From Temnopleurus reevesii (Eukaryota > Echinodermata > Echinoidea > Temnopleuroida > Temnopleuridae): a DNA stretch of 29,279 nt. Both the position numbers and the translations under genes were made by a program. Shown here piece after piece: positions 21,863 to 29,279 of the stretch; position 1 is the first letter of the stretch, and every line of letters begins with the position of its first letter. Under the pieces are notes generated by a model that worked only from the letters and a program-made list of their open reading frames with translations, made no database searches and was not told where the DNA came from. The stretch spans positions 27,412-56,690 of the forward strand of contig BQKZ01000443.1 in assembly GCA_036244855.1 (NCBI GenBank). Reading direction: 5' to 3'.

Positions 21863-24800
21863 TTAGATTCTATCAGGTTCTTTGGGGTACATTTGTTTTG
21901 CTATCGCAACGAAATCATCGGCCACATCCACTGTTATAAGTCGATCCTGAAAGGTGAAGGGAAAAAGAAGTAACGCAAGAATGGGAAAGAAATAATAATT
22001 ACATTGACGTAGAAATGCAATTGGCGAAACCATGACCGTGTATATAGTCTCCAATTGGCGGCACATAGTGTCCGTATTTTCCCAAGTGACGGTAGCCAAA
22101 GAGTGTTGTTGCATGAAACCAGTAATATACTTCTTCATTGAAACGGGGTTTTCTATTAATGTACGCGTTTCAATAGGCCATGCTTTTAATTGCTGCTAGG
22201 TTGGGATATGTCTTCATTAAATACTACTCCTTTGCTGTCGTAGCTTCATGAGAACAAGGACGATAAAGGAGGCGGTCGAGGTGTCATTCCCTTTACTCTA
22301 TCTGTCTATGCGGATTTTTTTTCAGAGGCAAAGGCCATTTCTTCTTCTTGTCACTTTATAGGCAACTCCTTCCACATCTCCTTTAGATCTGAGTCAGATT
22401 TTTTTTCTCTTGAGGAGAGGGCTTCGGTATTTTTTTTTGTCATACCATCGGGGCCTCTAAACATATCCTAGATCTGCCTCTGAATATATAGTGGCTTTTC
22501 GAAACCGGTGAGCGATTGCTTGTGGAGGGTAGGAAACGAGGGCGCATCTAATGTGCGCATCACTAATTGTGCGCATCAAATGCATACTTGTCTGTTACCG
22601 TCCATAAACCACCGTCCACCGATTTTGAAAACCCACTACTCTTTCTACCCCCAATGTACGATGTTCCTTATATGTATCCCAAAAGAAATCTTCTCACCAA
22701 GACGATGCTATATCTCCTGTCCTGCACCTCAGCATCACTGAACAGATCTGTCTGATATACCAGGACTTGGTGAAGGTTTAGGGCTTGGTCTGACGGGGGT
22801 TCTGGCTGTGTTATTCCAGAGGCAGAACTTATCGATATGAGTTGGTCGATCTCAGATGTAAAACCTTGCAGAATTGTGATGAAATTAAAAATAATAATGG
22901 AAAATTGAATTAAATTGTGTTGAAGAATTGCCGTATCACGATATGACTGTTATTAACAGTTGCAAAAGTGCAATTTTCAGACCTCCCAACCCATGTAATG
23001 GAAAAAAAGAAGAATGATTTGCTTTTAAAAAATGGAAAGAAACCGTGTTTCCCATAGGACCGTGATCAAGAAAGTAGAGAAAATTCTTTTGAAATGGACT
23101 TGAAAATTGAAACGCCCTCAAAATCGTCAAACATCACATTCTTTCCTCAAAATTCCTTGTTGTTGGGAGGTCTGAATATTGCACTTTGCAACACTGGAAG
23201 CACTCCTTGGGTGAAATGTCACGTTTTCCCCAGAAAGGTGCAATATTGCTCCTGTTCCTGAGTGTGCAAGGATTTTACAAGAGATTTCAAAACTGCAGCA
23301 GCTGTCAGGTTCGAACCAAGGCGATGAGGGATCCCTCCATTCCAAACCAGAACGCACTACCGACTGAGCTACTCGCTGCTTCCGACATATGGATGGATTT
23401 ATAAGCCATCAAACATAGACTGCGTACTCGTAAACGGTGACAATCCGTTTTAAGTCAAAGTATGCTCTTGTGGCTAACGACAGTTCCAATGTTCTAATTT
23501 CCAGCGCACTACCGACTGAGTTGCTGGCTGCTTTCGACCGATGGATGGATTTATAAGCCATCAAACATAGACTGCGTGCTCGTAAACGGTGAAAATCTGT
23601 TTCAAGTCCTCTTGTGGCTAACGACAGTTCCAATGTTCTAATTTCCAGCGCACTACCGACTGAGTTGCTTGCCGCTTTCGACCGATGGATGGATCTATAA
23701 GACATCAAACATAGACTCCGTATACATAAACGGTGACAATCCGTTTCAAGTCAAAGTATCCTATTGTGGTTAACGTACGACAGTTCCAATGTTCTAATGT
23801 CCATCGCTCAACAAGAGCCGATACACAGCTCAGTCGGTAGACCGTCTGACTTGCAATGAATCGATCCTCCATGGCGCGGGTTCACACCTCTTAAGTGCCA
23901 TATCTCTTAAATACAAGTATTTGGTACAATATTACACCTTTATGAAAAGTTCAAAATACACCCTAAAAGATGCTGCCTGTGTAGGCCTTCCTCTTTTTTT
24001 CTCAGTGTAATGTATGCTCGGTATTCAAAATGGTTGATTATCACAATTGCATTAATCATGACAAATATTAATGCGTAAAATTCTTTGTGAGACTTCGTAT
24101 GCAAAGAAAGTGTGACTTTCTTTAAACCAACAATTTCCTGAAAGTTTAGAAGCGATAGATATGTATGAAGCAATAATTGTGAGTGGATCTGTACAATTTT
24201 ACTTTAAAGTATATTCAATTCTTACCTAATTTTTCTAGCACTTTCCGCCATCGATCTTGAACGTGTCTCCTCTGCATTCTAATGAACTGCATCTTTTCGT
24301 AAATCGCCTTCTTTTCCTAGAGAGCAGACGAAAGAAAAATGTTGATACATGTTTTAACATTTACATATTGGCACAGGTTCCTTGGATGGGGATGACTATT
24401 GATTTGAATGCGAATCCTGAATCTCGATTAATATCATGTTGTTATGCATTGAAGGGCCCTTGTGAAAACAGTGCTGTGATCACTGAATGGGCAACCCTAC
24501 TGAAACAAAACATATAAATAAATAAATAAATAAATAAATTGAAATATGTGCAAGACATAGATTTGTATTAATATTATGTATTCATATGTGTCATACATTT
24601 CATTACTCAGAGCATAACTTATTCCCCCTTTAGTTCTGAAAAGATATCTTATATTGATACGATGTTTAGGTTGATAGTCGATATTTGCTAGTCAAATAAA
24701 TCTGGGCTCCATTGAATAAAAAAGGCCTTAAAAACTAAGGCAAATCCCCCCCCCCCCCCGGGATGTAATAATTTCTATGACAGATTTTTTGTTCTTTGCC

Positions 24801-27745
24801 AGAGTTTCTCTTTTTTAGCAGTTTTTTTAAATGGCAATTAAACGTTTATGCAACAAAGCCATGGGGCCTGTAACATAAAAAAAATGCAATTAATATCACG
24901 ATAAATATAAATCGTAAGTCTATGGCAAAGCATGTACCGTAGAGATACGATACATTTTGCATTTATCATATTTCCTTTAAAGGCCCCTGATGTTTCACAA
25001 TAAAAGCTCATGGGTGGCTCTTTCAATGCACTGATGCACCTCCTCCGACGATTAGAGAAAGGGTGCAAAATTGAGCTAAAGCCCCTGTTACATAGAAGCC
25101 CCGATTTAACACGAGTCAACACGACTCGTTGTCCTGTTGAGGACTGAGTAACCTTATTAATTGCCCTTGAATAAAGAGGGACAAAATAACTCAGATCACA
25201 GAGCACTCAACTGGGCACGGAATTATGTTTTATCTTGTTTAATCGGGGCTTCTATAATTGTGACCGCGACCGGGGCTTAAAGAAGAGGTGCAAATTTGCT
25301 CTTATTGGAGGCTTCAAATTTAGTGAAACCCCTTTGTTTTCAGGTCGTCTTGGAGGGATGCCCCAAGTTTTTAGGTGGGCTGAACGCCACATTTCCCCTC
25401 CCCTTTTTTGCCAGTGTACTAATGATTGACACATCGTGTGTTGGCCGCTTTACGTGCGAGATAACAACCGTTTCCTTTATGACGTATCAAAATATTTATT
25501 GGACTGTGGACTTTGAACTAAGAAGCTTAGATAAACGATTAGAATAAAAGAGAATCTTATTTGATAATACATAGTTCGCTAATATTTGACATAAAGATAT
25601 TGTAGTGCAAGAATCATAAATACTTGATCTTTAGAACGGCATGTGATAACACGGTATCCATATTTCTAATGTCATTCATATCACTACACGTGCTTATCAT
25701 TGCTTTTGTGTCTGGAATGTCTATGAGAGATGAAATGAAAGAATATTTAAAAAGTAAACAGCTATTGATTTGTTCAAATCAAGATTTTTCTTTTATTTGC
25801 ATTACCCAAGATGAATTGAATAAAAAAATTGCCCATTATATTCGGCCGATTTTGAAGAGAATATTTAATATTAGAGGATATTGAAAGATGTAAAATGATT
25901 ATAAGGAATTGGTTTTTGGATTTAAGTCTAACCTAATTTGATGGTGAAGAAGCATTCCCAAGGACAAATACGATTAAAAAAATATTTGTAAGAAACCAAG
26001 ACAACTCTGGTTTCTATCTATTATACTCTCAAAACGGAGATCGAGGCCTGATCAACTTTACATTTTGCACCCCACTCGCAGGAGCTGATAAGCAACAACA
26101 AAAAAATTATCACCTTAAATTTTGTCACCCACAATTGCCAACTTTGATCCCCCTACCTCTTATACAGAAGTTCTCGGACCCCCCACCCCCCCCCCCTCCC
26201 TCCCCTCTATTTTGTGCACATGCTATATCCAAACGATTATTTTGCTCATGCATATTGCATGACCGATTCAAATCCCGCCTGTTGGTATTGGTGATATTTT
26301 TACCAAAACTTTGGCGGGCAGCATCTTGTACAAGCTGTTAAAAGTGCATTTATATATCTACCACGATATAATCTATTTCCATAAAATCAAGTCGAACGCC
26401 AATTTAATGCTTCTTTGTAATGTTATTGAAATCGAAGCCGGCTTATAATATTGTTTTGTCCGTCCAATTCAGTACATGACACATGACATACGGATCTATT
26501 GTACCATGACAAACTAAAGTTTTACGGAAATATACAGTCAAACTCGTTATTACGAGGTCCTTAGGACCAGGGAAATTATCTCTTTAAATCGAAACCTTGT
26601 TATATCAGGGCCAAAATACAAAAAGAATACAAAGAGATGGGACCATGAAATCAACCTTTTAATGACGATCTTGTTCTATCAGTGCTCTTTATATCGAGGT
26701 TGGACTGTATTATAACGTGTTATCTATTTTTTTTTCTTAATGTTCATCAACAGCTCTTACTATATCTGTAGCTGCTTTCCGCCAATCCCTTATAAGACCA
26801 TCGAGTTCTCTATCCTGGCTGATTCGAGTGTGCGTGATGTCGTATGGATCGGACCACAGGTTGATGTCATCTTCCCAAGATCTGTAGCTTGCAATGTAGG
26901 CATCCACCAAAGACTCGTTTCTGGTCGAGAAACCCGTGCCGGTGTGGCTTGAAAGAAAGATAATAAAGAATAAAAACACATTTTAGGGGGTTTCGTTCTC
27001 TATCCTGGCTGATTCAAGTGTGCGTGATGTCATAAGGATCGGACCACAGGTTGATATCATCCACCAAAGACTCGTTTCTGGTCGAGAAACCAGTGCCAGT
27101 GTGGCTTGTAGTAAAGATAAATTATTCAAAATAAGTAATCTTTATCAATACAGAATAAAGACTTTTTTGTTGCTGCATCTTCTTTTTTATCATTTTTTTG
27201 CTGCTTTCCTCCAATGCCATAAAATACCGGTCTTGGTTGACACGAGTGTGTGACCAAAGTTTGATGCCAGTTCCCAAAGACTTTTGGCATTAATGGCAAA
27301 GATAATATTGACGTTAAGTTTTAGCAACGGAGTTAATTATTGTGTTAAAAGGAATATCCACAATCTCTTGAACATTTCATTTGATTTCATTACCCCCAAA
27401 AGGTTTCTTGGTTGAGTAATTTTATTGATTTATCTAATCAAATAGTATAAGAAAAAATGAGGCACCTTGGAGAATGACCATTGGACAAAGAAGGAAATGC
27501 TCTTCCTCAAGGCCGTACAGGATTCTTTACAAGAAAATTTGCCATTTGGTGAGTGGTCCAGTTCAAACAAAACCCCATGCTCAAATTAATTTTACCAATA
27601 TTCATCATAAATGTTGTGACTCTTACCCATTTTTCAGCAAAGATGACGACTCTGTAGCACCCCGTCTGTTCACTGCTGAGTCCGATTCATCAATATCATC
27701 ATAATGTCTCTGTCTTCTTGACATCCAAGGGCAACAAATAGCCAT
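21863..27745 (-). CDS. Gene C: five-exon gene for a small helical protein of unrecognised family
   Basis: Exons on the minus strand: 27745-27627, 26947-26761, 24316-24226, 22152-22031 and 21946-21863; 603 nt, 200 aa. Phases at the four joins (2, 0, 1, 0) agree without forcing, and each exon is open only in the frame used. Donors of exons 1-3 are strong (GTAAGA, GTAAGA, GTAAGA); the acceptors of exons 3 and 5 have good pyrimidine tracts. Exon 4 is weaker (acceptor TTAATAG without a tract, donor GTTTCG). The first in-frame ATG (27745) has A at -3 and G at +4; a second at 27724 would give 193 aa. The N-terminal 40 residues are Arg/Asp/Ser-rich (DDIDESDS); residues about 87-135 look like a continuous charged helix containing LIRDWRKAATDI and DRWRKVLEKL. 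There is no signal peptide and no known motif. A nuclear or cytosolic helical protein is the most that can be said. Confidence 0.6.
22958..23192. mobile_element. Foldback MITE
   Basis: The left arm AGTTGCAAAAGTGCAATTTT, then CAGACCTCCCAAC, pairs with GTTGGGAGGTCTGAATATTG at the right end. The inner sequence is unpaired. Confidence 0.6.
23300..23386 (-). repeat. tRNA-derived SINE head (A and B boxes)
   Basis: On the minus strand the A box TAGCTCAGTCGG (23371-23360) and the B box GGTTCGAACC (23317-23308) are at tRNA spacing, with an anticodon-arm-like stretch between them. Stem pairing is poor and it sits in a repeat cluster, so I call it a SINE head and not a working tRNA. Confidence 0.6.
23344..23800. 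repeat. Three tandem units of about 150 bp containing part of the tRNA-like head
   Basis: CGCACTACCGACTGAG recurs at 23354, 23505 and 23649, each followed by GATGGATYTATAAG, CATCAAACATAGACT and a CGACAGTTCCAATG block. The second and third units keep the A-box part only. Confidence 0.75.
23816..23886 (+). repeat. tRNA-derived SINE head, plus strand
   Basis: CAGCTCAGTCGGTAGA (A box) followed about 40 nt later by GGGTTCACACC (B-box-like). It faces the opposite way to the head at 23300-23386. Weak stems argue against a functional tRNA. Confidence 0.55.
24440..24541 (+). repeat. Retroposon-like 3' tail ending in AAAT repeats
   Basis: GAATGGGCAACCCTACTGAA followed by a run of six or seven AAAT units; the form fits the 3' tail of a non-LTR element or SINE. 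No reverse transcriptase is present. It lies in gene C intron 2. Confidence 0.35.
25078..25281. mobile_element. Foldback MITE, GCCCCGG family (long, diverged copy)
   Basis: Left AAAGCCCCTGTTACATAGAA, right CGACCGGGGCTTAA. The arms match the family (CAACACGACTC), but the centre is longer and unpaired. Confidence 0.65.
26535..26707. mobile_element. TA-flanked MITE, pogo/Tigger-like
   Basis: 173 bp, CAGTCAAACTCGTTATTACG at the left and TATATCGAGGTTGGACTG at the right, flanked by TA (26533-26534, 26708-26709). These ends match the style of pogo/Tigger derivatives. No open frame of note. Confidence 0.75.
26987..27107 (-). pseudogene. Decayed copy of gene C exon 2
   Basis: Closely matches gene C exon 2 (acceptor-like CAAG, then HTGTGFSTRNESLVD), but about 34 bases in the middle are lost, the Arg of THTRIS has become a TGA stop, and the match ends before the donor. 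It lies within intron 1 of gene C. Confidence 0.65.
27185..27300 (-). pseudogene. Older, more decayed copy of gene C exon 2
   Basis: Reads on the minus strand with recognisable pieces of exon 2 (an LWS core, an NQDR block and a Glu/Lys-rich end) but many substitutions and small gaps. With the copy at 26987-27107 and the real exon it makes a row of three. Confidence 0.4.
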
Positions 27746-29244
27746 TTTGAGGCCCAATTATTATCAGTGGTGTTGATGAGAAGTCCAATGGGTCGATCTT
27801 GTCAAATTATTCGATGTTTTAACATCAATCAATGATCAAGTGGGCTTTTGGCAAAGTTGCATGACCTATACAATGTCCCGTGATTGCTTCGTATGACATT
27901 TACATCTCTGGACATGCGACTTAAATAGAGAATATTCACAAAACTTCGTCTTGGATGATCCCCAGCGTTCGTCACTCAAGCTGTAAAATTTCACTTTGTG
28001 TTCAGATAGCACTGCATCATTAGGCCTAAACGTCAAATAACAAACCCTTGTAAAAAGGCTAGATTTCTCAAGAATTATCGTTCAGTGACTGGTAAATTAT
28101 TTTGTGCTATCAAGGTTTCTATTGATTATGCTGATTAATAAGACATGAAGGAAGTTTAAGGCCCTTCTTAATCAAAGATTAATCTTCAGGAGCTGATATT
28201 CATCGATTGTAGGACTATTAAAGATACAGGGTCGTTTTTGTTCCAAAGTCGAATCTTCCAAGTTCATTCGAACTGACAACCTGTTACGTAATAGAACAAA
28301 CTGCATCGTCAAAACGTACACAATGAATCTGATGAAAATCGTCACAATGATGCTCTCGAGGACCAAACAAATAATGAATAGGATTACGTCTGCATGGTTG
28401 CATCTACAGCATGACAAACTGAATAGTTCTTTCCAAAGATACCATGAATGTAAGTTCAAGACTAATATCGTAAGAAAATCATCATAAAAAGTATCATCTA
28501 CGAGCGGTATAACCACAGAGTGAATAAGAGGGTTGAAGCCTTCTCTCACTGGATCCAGCTTAAAGAAAAGGTACAGGCGCAACGAATTTACGGACCGTAA
28601 ACGACTGAAAACCTCCTTTTCAATTAGAAGTCCTGGTTTGAGAGAGATCGATGATCCGGTCGAAAGGTAAAAGAAAAATCACGATTTTGTTCCTTTTTAA
28701 CATTCATATTCAGTCAATGTCCACGAGCTAGAAGTTTGACAGCTCCACACTTTGACTAAGAAAGCGAGATAGCATTCAATAACTAACGGACCTTCAACGT
28801 GTTGAGCAAACAATCTGACGAAATGGCCATGGATTATCATGTTACGGAGACATAGTTTGTATTAAACTCCGCGAAATTACGATTTGAAAATTTGCTTCCT
28901 CATTCGGATCTGCTCTTCTCCCCCTTGTGATGTTCAGCCTTCTCCAGAAATATGCGAAATCTGACAATACACATTTTCTAAGTTTCCAACAAAAAGAAAA
29001 ACAGGAAGCTTTTGTACGAATGTAGATAGGAATGATATCCAGTCTTTCTTCCGAAATGCGGCGTATTTACCACACGAAGCACATGATAACCATAAATAGA
29101 ATATGTACGAAACTTTGGTCACATGACGTTCCGGTGAAGTTATATATGCGACCTTTGTTCAAGCTTTGATTTCTCTCAGATCATCTGCGAACATGGGATT
29201 GTACGGGGGAGCAGGCCCGTAACCAGAAAGGAGAGAGAGAGAGG

Positions 29245-29279
<35 letters not shown>
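27746..29279. other. Upstream of gene C, to contig end
   Basis: Should contain the promoter and 5' UTR of gene C. It includes an open frame at 28172-28582 (minus, 136 codons, hydrophobic) that overlaps a 95-codon open frame on the plus strand; neither matches a family I know. The contig ends in a GA repeat (29231-29279). Confidence 0.5.

Larger units (their letters stand above)
21598..21973. repeat. Tandem duplication carrying the gene C terminal exon (211-bp offset)
   Basis: Units at about 21598-21762 and 21815-21973 share long identical blocks, among them GTTTTGCTATCGCAACGAAA. The duplicated region covers the end of intron 4, exon 5 and some 3' sequence. Confidence 0.75.
22153..24225 (-). 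other. Gene C intron 3 (2073 bp)
   Basis: Begins GTAAGAAT. Contains the tRNA-like repeats at 23300-23886 and a foldback at 22958-23192. The 3' end has a poor acceptor, so the exact right-hand limit is uncertain. Confidence 0.5.
24317..26760 (-). other. Gene C intron 2 (2444 bp)
   Basis: Begins GTAAGAGC, ends in a clean pyrimidine tract and CTAG, phase 0. Contains a TA-flanked element (26535-26707), a foldback of the GCCCCGG family (25078-25281), a retroposon-like tail (24440-24541), C runs near 24750 and 26180, and no other coding sequence I can support. Confidence 0.55.
26948..27626 (-). other. Gene C intron 1 (679 bp)
   Basis: Begins GTAAGAGT, ends TTCTTTCAAG, phase 2. Holds both decayed copies of exon 2. 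Confidence 0.55.

Noticed and set aside
22010..22160. A second reading frame over gene C exon 4, rich in Tyr, Gly and His
   Set aside because: It looks protein-like, but its frame does not fit the phases of exons 3 and 5, whereas the frame chosen fits both.
23409..23708. 99-codon minus-strand frame with internally repeated residues
   Set aside because: It is a read-through of the 150-bp tandem repeat units.
23340..23800. CRISPR-like appearance of regularly repeated units
   Set aside because: Units are long, imperfect and contiguous without spacers, contain a tRNA-like head, and the DNA is eukaryotic.

Overview
This window looks like a small contig from a marine deuterostome invertebrate, most likely a sea urchin or a relative. 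That is an inference. It rests on AT-rich DNA with introns and canonical GT-AG splice sites, very dense short foldback (MITE-like) elements and tRNA-derived repeats, and two genes for a Golgi-type nucleotide-diphospho-sugar transferase family that I recall as multi-copy in echinoderms. Both ends are simple sequence (poly-G at 1-19, GA repeat at 29231-29279), as is common at assembly breaks. Nothing bacterial or viral was seen.

Three split genes can be supported. Gene A (minus, 10783 to 7759; 3 coding exons, 311 aa) and gene B (plus, 16265 to 19587; 2 coding exons, 663 aa) are paralogous type II membrane glycosyltransferases with a Nucleotid_trans (PF03407, GT77-like) domain. They stand head to head, about 5.5 kb apart. 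They share the N-terminal anchor pattern, a phase-1 intron just after the anchor, the DxD motif, a PDQR motif and a C-terminal HNNWI motif. Gene B differs in carrying a stem of about 375 residues rich in Lys, Arg and Ser.

Gene C (minus, 27745 to 21863; five exons, 200 aa or 193 aa from the second ATG) was pieced together from small exons whose phases all agree. It is tail to tail with gene B and I do not recognise its family. Exon 2 has two decayed relatives beside it, and its terminal exon is duplicated intact 211 bp downstream.

The rest is intron and intergenic DNA full of repeats: a foldback family with ends like GCCCCGGTCACATA (four copies), two TTAA-flanked foldbacks, three CAG...CTG/TA elements of pogo/Tigger type (one degraded), several orphan foldbacks, tRNA-like SINE pieces, a 0.5-kb imperfect duplication with an N between the copies, and microsatellites. 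I found no convincing gene in 1-7700.
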